From NCBI RefSeq assembly GCF_040802235.1, contig NC_133163.1, positions 42,180,501 to 42,244,500 of the forward strand: a stretch of DNA of 64,000 nucleotides, written 5' to 3'. Below, one piece after another: positions 9,851 through 22,734 of this stretch. Every line of letters starts with the position of its first letter. The stretch's first letter is position 1. Made by a program: the position numbers and the translations under genes. The notes under the pieces are model-generated. The model saw only the letters and a list, made by a program, of their open reading frames with translations. It did no database searches and had not been told where the DNA came from. Origin of the DNA: Manis javanica (Eukaryota > Chordata > Mammalia > Pholidota > Manidae).

Positions 9851-11490
9851 GGTGCAGTCTACTCTGTCCCCTCCCCCAACACACAAGCCCAACTGGCTAC
9901 ATTTGCTGGGATTAGTTCTGACAGCGATAGAAGTGGAGCTCGGTTTTCTCTCAATTGGGGGAGTAGCTGCGGCTTAATTCCCATGCAGGTCGGATTTCGC
10001 TTTTTCTATATCGCTTTTTCTACATCTGTTGCAATAGATGGGGCTTAATTGATGTTTTTGCTTTTATTTTTAACCAGAAGCCTTAGAAGCTCCTAGATGC
10101 ATTGCTGATTGGTATTTTCCTGTGACATTTTGGGGTACAATGTTACAATTTCTCTGAATCAGACAAACCCTGACGCACGGAGGAGAAAACACCTTTTTTC
10201 ATGTAACTTTCTCCCCCACTATGTTCCCTATTTAATAATAATTCAAGAGCTTTGTTCCATGGTCTGCTCTTACACAGATATTCTGTAGTTTAATATTTCA
10301 TTTGGTTTCAGGAAAGGCCTGTCTGATTTGGATGGTTTCTGTCTAGCTGTTTTTAGCATTAGAGGCTTACATTATTCATTTTCCATACAAAAGTAATTAT
10401 ATAGTGTTAGAATTTTCTGGAAGGAAAATAACACACTGTGGAATGCAGTTTGAAGTCTTTGTACTATAGGCTCAAAAACTTTTCTTTTTCCTGTTGTCAA
10501 AAGGTTTCTTTTTTAACCCTAGAAACTTAAGCAAAGGAACTAGCATAACATGTGGAAATTATTTGGATTTCATCCTTCAATATTTTAATTAAGAACCATA
10601 GGATTTTGGTTGCTTAGAGAATGTAGAAGTTGTCTGTGAAATTACAAGACTCAGGGTAGTTTACTATTACAATTTTTATAGTAATGGAACTTTAGTTAAG
10701 GAAAAAAACCTAAAAAGGAATATTGGCAAAGTGACATTTTAGTTAAAGATATGTTCATATTGTCTCTTCATACTTGTTCAAATAGCTGCACGTTTCATTT
10801 GCAATAAGACAAAAAGAGGCAAGAGCATTGGCCAAGACAGTAACTGAAGCTAAAAGGGATAAAGATGCATTTGGCACAGTTACTTGTGATGGGCACTTCC
10901 TTAACTTCAGGCCACGGAATTCAAACAGTGAAAGCAGAGAATTTCACAAGACAGAGAACTATGTGACAGTCAAATATCTTTCTGGATGTCCATGCTTTCA
11001 GAGGTAGAAAGAGATTGCCATTTTGCACAGTAAGAGCCTAGGAGAGGAGAGAACTGGAAGAGGGCCAAGCAACCAAGCTCCATGAAATAAGCCTGTCCTT
11101 AATGCAGGCTTCAACTAGTAAACAAACACACTGAAGCAAACCAGTACAATATGGCCAATTGATTCAGCTGTTACCAGGAATGAGCAACAGCTTGGGAGAA
11201 GTCTGCAGGGATATGTCTAGGAAAAGGCTACGGAGAAGAATATATGCTATTATTGAAGGCAAGGGACTTTCTTGTTTTCTGACTGGTCATGTATGAGGCC
11301 TTAAGGAAGGGATGATCTCTCGATAGCTATGCCATTTTGGTTTTTAGAGGTAGGTAGGGGCTTGCATGCAAGAAATACATCAGCAATCAGCCTTTGTGTT
11401 ACTGCATACTGCTGGCATCACTGCCAGTCAGGAAGATGAGCACTCTGTCCAGCACAAATTCTAGTAGTCAGGCTGGTACAAAAAAGTGAT
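9851..11490. other. Proximal intron 1, no repeat recognised
   Basis: AT-rich unique-looking sequence downstream of the CpG island, presumably intronic. A short 16-bp imperfect duplication (CGCTTTTTCTATAT / CGCTTTTTCTACAT) is at about 9997-10026. No exon could be supported. Confidence 0.4.
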
Positions 11491-11499
11491 GGTGTGTAT

Positions 11500-11582
11500 A
11501 TATTTAAAAATATATATCCTTTATAAATATTTTATAAATATATATATTTTTTTATATTTTATAAATGTGTATGTATAAAATC
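11500..11582. repeat. AT-rich simple repeat
   Basis: Runs of TATATTTAAAAATATATAT and ATAAATATATATAT-type sequence form a low-complexity block. Confidence 0.8.
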
Positions 11583-11619
11583 AGGGTACAGAGATGATTA
11601 AAGCACTTGTCTGGCCTCA

Positions 11620-13790
11620 TGTTACTTATGGTCTGATAGAGGAAATAGATTCATTTACTCAACAAGTATTAATTGGCCACCTCCTATATGCCAGGAATGT
11701 GTTAATGAACAAAACAGATGAAAGTATTTGCCGGTCTGAAGCCTAAGTCCTAGTCTACAGATAATAAGAAATAAAAATAAGTAAAGCAGTATATTTCTGG
11801 TGATGATAGATGCTTTTAAAAAACCACAACAGAGTAAAAAGGATAAACAATTCTGAGGGGGTTAGAGATTGCGGCAGTTTTAAATAGGGTGGTCAGGTAA
11901 GGCTTCACAGAGGAGCTCAAACTAAAAGAAGACTTGAAAGATGGGAGGAGAAGACATTACAGGCAGAGGAAACAGCCAGTGCAAGGCTCTGTGGAGCACG
12001 CTGGCATAGCAAGGAGGCCAGCATAGCTGAAGGGGGGTTAACAATTGGGAGGGTGTGTGGAGATGAGGTCCCTGTGGATGCAGGGGCTCACAGGCCATTG
12101 TGAGTCCTTTGGCTGGGGAGCCTTCATAGGTTTTTGACAGAGCAGTGATGTAACTTGACTTACCTTTCAAAAGTATCAATCTGACTGCTCTATTTGGGCA
12201 GAGGCGGAAGCAGAGAGACTAATTAGTATGTTATTACAATAATCTAGGCAAAAGGTGATGATGGCTTAAACCAAAGGAGTAGCAGTAGAGGTGGTAAGAG
12301 GTGGTCAGATTCTGGATATATCTGAAATTAGAACCAATAAGGTTTCATGATGGATCTGATATAGTATCTGCAAGAGAGAGAGGAGTGAAACATGATCCCA
12401 CATTTTCTGGTTTGACCAAGTTTGAGATGCTGATGGCTGAAGTGTGGAAGGCCTCAAGGCAGAGAAGCTTTCAGGGGACAGGGATACTATTTTGGAAATG
12501 TTAAATGTAACGGGAGATAGACAGGAGGCCTGGAACTTAGAGAAACCTGAATGGAGATAAAGATTAGAGATTTTTCAGCATTTGGATGATATTTAAAGAT
12601 TTAATGTCTAAGACTGATGAGGTCTCCAAGGAGTGAATATATCTAGAGAAGACAACAGGAATAAGGGCTCACCCTGGGGCACTTAGACATTAAGAGGACG
12701 GGGAGAAAGGAGAAACCACCAAGGGAGACCAAGAAGGAGCACCCGGGAAGGTAGAGGACAACCCGAGAGCCTGTGATACCCTGGAAGCCAGGGAGGAATT
12801 TCAAGGGGAAGAGATTAGTTGAGTCCAGTGCTGCTGAAAGGCCAGGTAAAATGAAGACTGGTAACTAACTGATCACTGAGTTTTTGGCAGGGTTCACTGG
12901 TGACTTTGACAAGAGCAGAGAAGGCAGGATAAAATGGACTAGAATGTGTAGTATGAGAGAATTAGAGAGAGGAATTAGAAACGTGAGTACAGACAGTTCT
13001 TCAAGGATTTTGTGCAAAAGGGAGCAAGGGACATGGGGATCATAGGGCTAAGAAAGTTTTTGTTAAGGATGGGAAAAATGACAGCATGTTTGCATGCACT
13101 TGAGAATGATTCCATAGAGAAAGAAAAATTAGTGATTTTGGAAAGATAGGGAAGAGAATCTAGTGCACAAGAGAAAGGACATTTTTGTGGATACAGGGCA
13201 TAGTGTGTGGATGCACTCTGTGTGTATGATCTGGAAGGTGGATAACTGAGATGGTGGGAGTCTGTTGAGGTTGACTTCTGGTTGCTTTAGTTTTGTCCAA
13301 ATAGAAAGCAAGGACATGAACAGAGAGTGAGGATGGGAGAGGAAGTGTTAGGGGTCCAAGGAGAGCACAGGTATAAAAAAGTTAAGCAGGTAGAGTGAAC
13401 AGACTGGAGAAGTACAGTAAGGCTGTCTGGCTGCCTGAAAGGGCCCACTTAAAGATTCTGGTCACAAATTTAAAGTGAGATCAGTCAGTAGGCTTTTGTA
13501 GTCATTGACACAGTAGAGGCATGGAACAAGTGAAGGGAAGGATTTAACGAGAGTTGCAGATTATCCAATGGGTACAATAAGATAATAGGGCCAGGGGGTT
13601 GTGAATGTTTGCAAGGAAGGTATTACTGTAATAATTGACCACAGCATTAAAGCTGGTAAGTAGAGAAGAGAGGAAATGAAGATGATTAGGGAGAATGAAA
13701 AATGTGGTAGGATCAATGAATTGGAAATCTCAGTAGGATCAAAATCTAGTGGAAGTTAGCAGGAAGGCAAGAGGTGGTGGTCAGAGAGGG
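11620..13790 (-). mobile_element. LINE L2, antisense, long copy
   Basis: Read on the minus strand the block encodes decayed pieces of the L2 reverse transcriptase. Recognisable signs on the plus strand are GGCAGAGGAAACAGCCAGTG (11962-11981), TGATGTAACTTGACTTACC, AATCTAGGCAAAAGGTGATG (12240-12259) and CACCCTGGGGCACTTAGACATTAAGAGG (12671-12698). These are the reverse complements of the L2 ORF2 segments around the RLDYCN-like motif and the QG.VLGP-like motif. At about 2 kb it is one of the longer L2 copies one meets in a mammal. All frames are broken. The left part (11620-11700) corresponds to the 3' end of L2; the right boundary is approximate. Confidence 0.7.
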
Positions 13791-13959
13791 TTGTATGCTG
13801 TAAGATGTTATTCATTTCCATAAATCAAGTCAAAGAATAATTCAATTTCTGTTTTACTATATTTCATAATCAATATATTTGGGATAAGCCTTCTTTTTGT
13901 GTTTGTATCAAGAGGAAGTTATGGCGGTGTGTAGTGAATTAAGGCCTAGTGTTTGGAAA

Positions 13960-14085
13960 TAGATTCTGCCAGGAACTGGCTCTGAGACCTGGGACACTTC
14001 TCTATAGGCATCAGTTCTCTTGTCCATGAAAAAGAGGGTAGAAGTCACCGTCTCAGAACAGCCATGCAGTAGATCAGCTTTGATA
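13960..14085. repeat. Possible MIR or L2 fragment
   Basis: GGCTCTGAGACCTGGGACAC and CAGTTCTCTTGTCCATGAAAAAGAGGGTAGAAG resemble the tail half of a sense MIR, but the match is weak. Confidence 0.35.
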
Positions 14086-14289
14086 TCTTTCAGAGAAGTC
14101 CCACCTTCCACGGAAGAATCTAGTACGTTTACTTTGCCTTTCCTTGTCTCACCTGCCAACTCAGGTGGTGGCCAGTTGCTTCTCTTTGTGCTATTCCGTT
14201 TGTACTTATTGGCCTTTTTTTTTTCTATGTCCCATAGTGATCAAGTTCTGTGGTGGTTTTTTATTGGTGACTGCAAATTTATAGTAAAA

Positions 14290-15125
14290 CTTCTCCCCCT
14301 TGTTCTGATCCCAGCACTGACCATCCTGTCTCCAAAAAAACTCTACCAACTCCCAGCTCTTCTGGCTGCCTGACTTCTCTGGCACTACTATGACTTGGCA
14401 TTTCCTGAGGTTCAGCCTTAGCTTCTCTTCTCACCCCACTTTTCCTAAGCAACTCATTCAATCCCTTCACTTCACCATATTCTATGTGTCTGTGTATCTA
14501 GGTTAACTTTTTCTGAGCCCAGATACGTATCTCAAACTTCCTACTAGGGTTCCCTTCTACCTGGATATCCTCCAGTCATGTCACACACAAAACTAAATTA
14601 ATCATCTGGTCCTTACAATGGGACTTTTTCGTCTTATGCTTGTTAGCTTCCAATATCTGTATGTAAACAATGGCACAGAAATCTGAAGTTCTCCTCAAAC
14701 TCTGCTCTTTCCCCTTACCCTGTATTAATTTATAAATCCTATCTATTCTACCCCAATAGGTGCTTTCCACCCCTACTGTCACTCCCTTAGTTCTTTCCAT
14801 CACATCTTTCACCCAGCCTCAACTCCTTCTAATCCAATGTGTGCATTTTAACAACATTTAATTCCCTAAAATGCAAATCTGTTCATTTTATAACACTGAT
14901 CAAATGCCTGGCATGTATCTTCATTTTCTGTGGAATTATGTCCAGACTCCTTAGCATGCCACAATCTGAGCCCAGCTTACATTGTTCTATTTTTGTACAC
15001 ATTTTCCTTCCTAATTGCTTAACTAATGCATGCTTAATGCAGAAAATATGGAAGGCAGAGAAGCAAAGAGAGATTAAAACAAAATTTCTCATAATTCCAC
15101 CACCCAGAGGTGCTTAGCATTAACA
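14290..15125 (+). mobile_element. LINE L2 fragment, sense
   Basis: TATCTCAAACTTCCTACTAGG and CACAAAACTAAATTAATCATC (about 14528-14602) match the L2 segment that encodes the thumb region. Farther on, ATCAAATGCCTGGC and GTCCAGACTCCTTAGCATGCC (about 14899-14961) are typical L2 3'-half text. An A-rich, L2-unlike insert lies at about 15030-15100. No open frame survives. Confidence 0.55.
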
Positions 15126-15429
15126 TTTGGTTAACACCAACCTTTTGGTCTTTTTTACATCCATAGGCACATGCAAATGCTTTTTATTTCATACTGAGTG
15201 TTTCTCTCATTGGTCTCTATATATTTAATAACTTTAACATATGTATAATCATCCATATAGTCAAGCACCTTAATCTACTTAAATTGTTGGATTTTTAGTC
15301 CAATTTTCTTTTTAATTTCATATCCCACATGGCCTCTACAAACCCTGGTCTTAGTTTCCTCAAGCAACTCATTGTGTTAATAACATTACTGTCCCCTTGC
15401 TCCTTGCTTCTCAGTGCCTTTCTATACTA

Positions 15430-15780
15430 TGGCCTTAATAGCTTCCTTTCCCTATGTCTCCTTCATCACTCTGTGGAAAGTGTCTGTTTATCTTTAAAGG
15501 CTGAGTGTAAATGCCCTGTCCTCTGTAAAGCTTCTTGATCGCCCCAGGCTGGGTGAATCCTCCCTCTGTGCTCCTGTAATACTGTGTGCTCACCTCTGCT
15601 CCAGCATTTAGCACACTATTTGAGGCTGTTTACTTTACACAAGACTGTCTCACCCACAGAGCTTGGAGAGGGCAGGGACTTACTTTATTTATTTCTTTTC
15701 CTATTAGGCAGAGTGTCTAGTATATTCCGGGTGGTCACTGAAGTTTATTGTACTAATGAATGAATGAATATACTTTTCTT
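15430..15780 (+). mobile_element. LINE L2 3' end
   Basis: CTGTGCTCCTGTAATACTGTGTGCTCACCTCTG and GAGAGGGCAGGGACTTAC are hallmark L2 3' sequences, and the copy ends in the (TGAA)n-like terminal repeat AATGAATGAATGAATA (about 15755-15770), as L2 elements do. Together with the antisense L2 upstream this makes an inverted L2 pair about 1.6 kb apart. Confidence 0.75.
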
Positions 15781-15989
15781 TGAAGGAAGTTAATAATTTT
15801 CACACAGAAAAAAAAAGGGTCTATGCTGGTAGTGATTGGAGAGAAAGAAAAAATTCACTAGCTGTGAATCAACCAGATGTGCCTATTCAGAGTGAGAAAA
15901 CACCAAATAGTATTTTATGATCACTTCACCTTTGTGGTTTTGCATCCTTCTTATTTCCTTCATAATGTTTTCTGACTTAAATGTGGGAG

Positions 15990-16015
15990 AAAAGGCTTTT
16001 TTTTTTTTTTTTTTG
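15990..16015. repeat. Poly(T) run
   Basis: An uninterrupted run of about 19 T residues, possibly the old poly(A) tail of an antisense retroposon; no body could be recognised to its left. Confidence 0.6.
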
Positions 16016-16204
16016 TAATGCAGTGTAGTATAAAGTTACTAGAATTATAAGAAGTAAAATGTGGTTCTTCCCTCCCTTTTGAAATAGTTACTACTGGTCT
16101 TCAGGATACAATATTAATATAACACTTAGGCACTCTAAGTGGAGTAAATTATGATGTTGTCTCTTACTTGTGTAATGAATGAAATAAATACTTGTTCCAG
16201 TTCC

Positions 16205-16573
16205 ATGATTTCACTCATCTGTAGAGCATAAGAGCAAAGCAAAAACTGAAGAAACAAAACAGCAGCAGACTCACAGACCCCAAGAATGGACTAACAGTTA
16301 CCAAAGGGAAAGAGATTGGGGAGGATGGGTGGGAAGGGAGGGATAAGGGGGAAAAAGGATCATTACGATTAGCATGCATAATGTGTGTGTGGGGGACGGG
16401 GAAGGCAGTATAACACAGAGAAGACAAGTAGTGATTCTATAGCATCTTACTACGCTGATGGACAGTGACTGTAATGGTGTATGTGATGGGGACTTGATAA
16501 TAGGGGGAGTCTAGTAACCATAATGTTGTTCATGTAATTTTACATTAATGATAGCAAAATAAAAACAATCTCT
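16205..16573 (+). mobile_element. LINE-1 3' end, 5'-truncated, with target duplication
   Basis: It starts at ATGATTTCACTCATCTGTAG, the last codons of ORF2 in the younger LINE-1 of this genome. It runs through the G-rich 3'UTR (GGGGAGGATGGGTGGGAAGG, 16317-16336) to AAAATAAAAACAATC. The same 3'UTR is seen at 57050-57425. It is flanked by CAGTTCC (16198-16204 and 16574-16580), a short target duplication. It ends at the normal LINE-1 terminus with no retroviral tail, which makes it a useful control for the chimera at 55215-59242. Confidence 0.8.
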
Positions 16574-16964
16574 CAGTTCCTATTCTGTTTATACCTTGAT
16601 AATAAGCTTTATGCTTCTTTGTATATGAGAGGTAGTGTTCTGTAAACAGTTGTAATTACCATTGAGGGGTAGTATTGAGAGTCTTTGTAACATTGTTTTT
16701 AACTATAATGTTTAAGGGCTATATTGATACTGAATATCATATGTCACTCACATTGGAAAGGGTGTAATTTCTACATTGTTTATTCTGATGTGGATTTTTC
16801 ATTTAAAGTAAAAGTTTACATATAAGCTGGATATTTGTATTACAAAATACTACTACTACTAAGAGCTAGCATGTGGGTGCAGCAGTAGAGGCAGATAAAT
16901 GTTATTTTAGGCCTAACTAGGCCTGTTTGAGGCTCTGAGACCTAATGCAAAGACCACAAGATCC

Positions 16965-17135
16965 TGCTCTGTTACTTGCTACCTTTTAAACTTGGATAAG
17001 TAACTTAACCTCAGATCAACAATTTTGTGTGTGTAAATCTGGAATAATAATAGTTGTACATGTCATTGGGAAAATAATATAATGTATATAGAATGTCTGG
17101 CATAATGCCCAGTTCAATGTATGGAAGCTGTTATG
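16965..17135 (+). repeat. MIR SINE fragment
   Basis: TTACTTGCTACC, GGATAAGTAACTTAACCTC and AATAATAATAGTTGTACATG with AGAATGTCTGGCATAATGCC follow the order of sense MIR. Confidence 0.6.
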
Positions 17136-17139
17136 AGGA

Positions 17140-18230
17140 AAACAATAGAAACAGCTTCATGATTTCAAAGAGTGTTGCTCACATTTTCCTTGTAAATAAA
17201 TGGTTTACTATTTTTTATTAGTATCCAATGTTGTAGTTTGAATTGTTATTAAAAATTGCATTTCAGCAATGTTAAAGATAATGTACAAATTATCCAAGTT
17301 CATAATGGCTTTTATTTTTTGGATGCTGCCTTCCACTCTGGCTTGCCTGGTGCTATAGCAGAAAGTGCAGTCTTACCTGGATTGCCCCAATGGACAGATA
17401 AAATGGGCCGGAGGCCATTTGTGATGAAGCTGGTCTCAATGGGCTGATCCAAAAGAAAGAAGACAAATATAGGGTCTACGGGTCTGCATGTCTGGAGATG
17501 CAGACACACCAGACAAAGTAAATGGGCCTGCAGGGGTGGGTGGGGTGGGGAAAGGGGAGGAATGAGGGAGGGAAAGGGTGGAATCCCAGCTAAAGATATG
17601 TAGCATGGGCTGGGGTGGGAAGAGCTACATGGGATTGGAAGGGCGAATAGGTGGTGAGGAAGTGAAAGCTGAGGATTAATTTGGGACCAGTCTGTTGGAA
17701 GTTGCATTGTTCATTTTATATGTGGCGTCTAAAGGGGCAGCTCCTCTTTGGACTACTTACATAGCGGCAAATGTAACAGGGTATTTCATATTCTTCTTTT
17801 AAAAACACATCATTTTGCTATAAAAACATTTACCTATTTCTACATAGTGTTTGGAGTTATCACTTTTTTAAGTTATGAAGTATTTAACTACTTACAGGCA
17901 CAGAGGAATATAGAGGAAAAGGACAATAATCTTGTCACCCTAACACAACTGCTGTTATTTTGGTTAATTTCCTTCTAACCTTCCTAATGCATATAGGGCT
18001 TCACTGCTTGATTTATTGACAATCAAAAACTACAGTGTAGTCGTTATTCTGAAATATATGTGATTTTGTGCCCTGACTTTTTTCTACTTAACATTTTAGG
18101 GTAAACATTTTTCTTTTTTTTGCACTTATCTGCTTTGAGAGTTGAAATTAGATTCTCTTTTCAGAGATCTTGGCTTAAAGAGTTTGGGCAAGCTGGTTCT
18201 CAGTTATTGAGACTAAATAAAATGGAGAGA
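17140..18230. other. No recognised gene or repeat
   Basis: A G-rich segment at 17520-17660 sits in otherwise AT-rich sequence. The open frames seen there on the minus strand are Pro/Ser-rich and driven by composition. No feature can be supported. Confidence 0.35.
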
Positions 18231-18234
18231 CCTA

Positions 18235-18720
18235 GAGTGTTAGTGAGAGCTTGTTTGGTTTCTAGTCACAGGATTCCACTTGAAGTGGCTTAAACAAAAA
18301 TGGAAGTGATCGAAAGGATACTGACAGGCTCCATGAATTTTAAGGCAGGGGTAAGGTGGGATAAGAAACGTTGTGGGGGAAACAGCCGTTTATCTCTTCC
18401 TTTCATCTTTTTTCTGGCACATGTTCTCCATTCTAGTCTCTTGCTACAGGCTTGTTTTCTCAGTTTCCCTGTTCAAATGGTTGAAAATAGCCTCTACCAG
18501 CAGTTCCAGTATTTACATGTCCTCTATTCAAGGGAGCAGACAGATTGAGCAAGAATTTCTTACTTCTAAATCCAGATTCCAGGGAAAGCGACTTTTTGGC
18601 TCAATTTGTGGCAAGTGCACACTCATGATCCATTGACTGTGGTGGTTCAGGGCAGGGCCAAGCTGTACAATCCTGGCTGCCAAAGCCTCACTCCTGTAAC
18701 CTTGTCGACTGTCTGGGACG
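18235..18720. repeat. Probable old interspersed repeat, family unknown
   Basis: GTGGCTTAAACAAAAATGGAAGTGAT and the following CATCTTTTTTCTGGC / TTCCCTGTTCAAATGG text resemble a common mammal-wide repeat that I cannot name with certainty. Confidence 0.35.
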
Positions 18721-19639
18721 GGGCAGTTTCCAGAGAAAAGGAGCAACTGGTTGGACAGTCAACTTAATAGCTATTTGGTTCACAAAGCTTTGCATAAAAA
18801 GTTTTTCATATCTTATCATAGACTTTAGTCAAAATCCAATCTTTTCTTTCTTCTGGTTGTGCTAGCCCTTAGAGTGTATCTAGATAATGTTTGTGAAGTT
18901 ATAGATACTGTAGTCCTACAAACTGAGAAAAATCCAAGTGTCTGTTTAGAGTATGAGTCCCTAGGGAATTCTGTTTAGAAGTACCACACCAGTACTGCAG
19001 ATTGCTTGTTAAGTTTTATTGAAGTGCTACTGGTTACATCAAGTTTGGAAGACGTGTTTCCTTTTCTAAGTCAGATAGGGCAGCACACCAGTTCCTTCAG
19101 ACTCAAGGTATAGAAGTGAGGATGACATTTAACACTGTATATTTTAAACAGGGATTGAAAATTACACTATCCTGCAGCCAGAGATTTTCTATATTTAGTC
19201 CTGGGCTAATGCCAAGATGGCACTATTGAGGTGTCAGTAATAGTTTTATGGTCCTAAAAACTAGATGTACTAAGACTTCTTTATCCCTTGTGAAACCTAA
19301 AGGTGTTAGAGCCTGCAGGTTTTTTCTATCAATAACTTGCTAAACTCCAAGTCATGTGACTTCCATATCTAGCTTGTTTTTTTAAATTCATACCTATGTT
19401 TAATCATAGACATTCTAGAGGAAAGATCCAGATCAAGTGAGCTGGGAGCCATTTGGAGCGCCATCTTCCCTGCTGGAGTTGTGGTGGTAGGTTTAAAGCA
19501 GCAATACACACACCTAAAATGGTGTTATTATTTCCCAGGAGGCTTTTGGAATAAATATATTTAGAAGTTGAGAACTTTTTATTTCTCCTACATTAAAAAA
19601 AATTTTTGATCACCTGAAGTGAGAGCTTCTTGTCTTGTT

Positions 19640-20045
19640 CCTTTTTAGGTCACATCCATGTAGCAGCCATTCATGATCTTTAAAAAGCATTAATTGGATC
19701 ATGCCATGCTTCTGGTTAAAGTCTTTAGTGGTTTCCTATTTCTCATCAGAAAACTTTAAAACCCTGAACCCACCCTGAAAGGTCCTATGTGGCTGGGTTT
19801 TTCAGATGGCCTCCCTCCTCCATGCCTTCTCTTATGCGTTGGGTGTCCTGGCATGTGCTCCAGGCTCTTTCCTTCCTCTCAGAGGGCAGACAAGCTCTTC
19901 CCCCTTCTGGGTGCTATTCCCTGGCTGTCCCCTCGCCATCCCTCAGGTCTCATAAGTCCACTGCCTCAGAGAGGCCTCTCCAGGTTTGCACCTCTCTGAT
20001 CTCATGTACTTTTCCTTTATAGCACTTACTACAAACTGTGATTAC
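19640..20045 (+). mobile_element. LINE L2 fragment, sense
   Basis: GGATCATGCCATGCTTCTGGTTAAAG, TTTAGTGGTTTCCTATT, TGGCATGTGCTCCAGGCTC and CTCAGAGAGGCCTCTCCAGG follow the order of the L2 ORF2 C-terminus and 3' region. The copy ends with TATAGCACTTACTACAAACTG. Confidence 0.7.
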
Positions 20046-20329
20046 AATTTCGGTTGATTATTTGTGACTATTTAATGTCCTTCTTCCCCCACTCCAACAG
20101 TGAGAAAGCTGGTTCCCATAATCTGCTGTCCATTTACTTTAATTGTTCAATTTCAGTATCCACATATTGGGCTTTCAAAATTGCTAACCCACATGCCAGT
20201 AGGAAGCAACTTTATCAAACATAGAGTACTGCGAAGTACAGTTAGGTTTGCCTTTAGTAATATAGATTCTATTCATTTCCAAATTTGTTAGGTTATCATC
20301 TTTGTCTACAAACCCTTCAGTGAGGCTGT

Positions 20330-20485
20330 TTAAACAACTATAGTACACTGAGATTCTTCTTGTCCACTAGTCTCTTAGCTCCCTAAGGGAAGGGATGGGT
20401 TTGTTTTGTTTGGTACTGTGTGCCCAGCACAGAGACCAGTATGTGCCAGTATACTCCATGAATATTTTGAATGTGTGATCAAAGG
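20330..20485 (+). mobile_element. LINE L2 3' terminal fragment
   Basis: TTAGCTCCCTAAGGGAAGGGATGGG with TGTGCCCAGCACAGAGACCAG and a CATGAATATTTTGAATG ending fit the L2 terminus. It is separated from the previous L2 piece by about 285 bases of unclear origin. Confidence 0.55.
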
Positions 20486-20504
20486 ATGTTCAAATTTTCC
20501 AGTA

Positions 20505-20815
20505 GACTTAAAAAAAATCAGCTTTGTATTTTGAATATATTTTCTATTTACAGAAAAGTTGCAAAGATAATACAAAGGGTATAATAAATATTCAATCCCT
20601 GTATACCCTTCACCCAGTTTCCCCACTGTCACATCACATTTCCAGTGGGTATTTTTCAAAACTAAGAACCAATATTGATATATTGCCAGTAACTAAATGC
20701 CATGCTTTGTTTGGATTTCACCATTTTCTCCATTAAGGCACTCTTGCTGGTTTAGGATCCAATCCAGGTTACTGCATTGCACTTAGTTGTTGTGTCTCTT
20801 AAGTGGGCTTTTAAT
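20505..20815. mobile_element. Old LINE-1 3'UTR fragment
   Basis: ACAGAAAAGTTGCAAAGATA, CCCTTCACCCAGTTTCCCC, CAAAACTAAGAACCAATATTGA and GGATCCAATCCAGGTTACTGCATTGCA are the familiar text of L1M-class 3' ends. The strand was not decided. Confidence 0.65.
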
Positions 20816-22680
20816 GAATTGAACTTGAAAGGATAATTTCAATTTTATAGGAACTTCCTGACCGAGTTTTTAGGGCTAGGATCATATCACATTTGAAAAT
20901 TTAACTACTAGTTTTCAACACAACATTGGATTAAATCCATGTCAGAAATGACCTATGACTTGACATGGTAATTACATACTATATAAGAGGACTGTTTCAT
21001 AGTGTAGGACAGCAGTTTTTAGCGTTTCTACCTATTAACAATTTTAGGGGACAAAGAAATCTTGGAAAATCTAAATAAAGCTATAAATTACCACTTCTCC
21101 ACAAAATGCACATAAACTAAACATTTTCAAGCAGTTAATTTTATTACACTAGAAATTTATTACTTCACCGGAACAGGATATAAAAATGATAATTCCAATG
21201 AATTATATCTGTTTTTTGGTTTTGTGTGAATGTGTGCAAACTTTAATGGTAATGTCTGGAAAAAAATTGAAGTAATTCAGATTTGTTAACTAAAATAAAA
21301 ATGGACTTCAGTTTTATTCAAAAGTGAATTTTGGGGAGAGAGCGCTTATAGTTTGGATTGAGTAAGAAGCTGAAACTTTGGAGTGGCCTGGGAATGTGCA
21401 GCTCATCTTTGAGGTCTAGTTGACTTCAATTTGATTAAATCTTAACACCCAAAATCTCTCACTCCAAGGGTATGAAGTAGCAAATGAAATTAGAGATACT
21501 ACAGCTAATTTTGCAGGAGGAGGGTGAGTTTATATCAAGAAACATCAGACTTCTCAAAGGTTCTTCAAGTTGAATTAATGTCACATAATTTCATTTGTAT
21601 TCAAGTCAATGAGGTCATCTTTGAGGTGAGATCTGCATCATCCACGTTGTCTCTGCCAGCGCAGAAAGAATGATGAATCCTTGCTTCAAATTAAGGTTGT
21701 CTAAGCATAATTAGCCTTCCAATGCATCCCGCAGTGTATCTAGGTACTTCCAGATTGTCTGCAAAACATTTTAAGACATGTTGTCACTTTGGATCCTTAT
21801 TTTTCTGAAGAGCTGTGCTTCCAGAAGAACTTGTAGCTTTCAGCTGCATTATGATAGTGACTTTAAAGCTTTCAGTGAGGAAGTGGAACATGTTCGTATC
21901 TATAAAGTAAGCAAAGTGAAGAATGAATTTCTCCTTAGTGCACTGACTGTTCTCAGGACAGGCTTCCCTTTTCTCTCAAAGGCGATGCAAATGGCCTTCT
22001 AAATGTCACTCAGAGATTTCAGGCCATGGGCTCTGGGAAGACATTGGCTTCCAGGTAGTCAGGAACTCCACACTCTCTTTACTGGTTCTGAAGGAATTGA
22101 CTTGCAAGGCAATATATAAAAGATTTCTTGTGGAATCATTGACAATATTTTGGGTGCTCCTACATGCTAATGCATATAAGGCAACAAGTTACACTGATAG
22201 GCAAAGCTACTTCCATTACCAAAGCAGCACAACTTACATTTGTTTGACAATGCAACCTTTCATGTTTCCAGAAAGCTCACAGAATAGCCATTCTCTTTAG
22301 GGTGACATTCATATACATGTAACAGAAAATCAGGAGTGGGAAGCAGTGTGAGACATACAGTTATTTGCTAAAGGGAAATAGCAGATCTGACAGTATCTCC
22401 AATATTTGCATCTAAATTATGGAAAATGAGCAAGTTTGGGGAGAGGACTTTATTCAGTAAGGGCACTGCTTCCAGTTTTATCCCCTGCTGTGACCACAAG
22501 CCAGTTTATTCTTTTCCAAGGCACACTGGTTCCCAAGGTCTCCCTAGGATGAATTTGACTACAAGTAAAGAAAATTCAACTTATATTGGCTTAAGCAATA
22601 AGGAAGTCTGTTCTCTTTTTAGCAGGAAATTGAGAAGTGAGATGGCTGACTTGATGGCTCATGTTATAATGACATACTGA
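20816..22680. other. No recognised gene; possible conserved non-coding sequence
   Basis: The stretch from about 21530 to 22300 has balanced composition, no microsatellites and no repeat that I recognise. Short open frames (21778-22002, 22097-22300) lack any family motif. Confidence 0.3.
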
Positions 22681-22734
22681 GATTCTAATATTTACTCTCC
22701 TGTTTTCCATCTTTTTGTCTATGTGTTGTACTTT

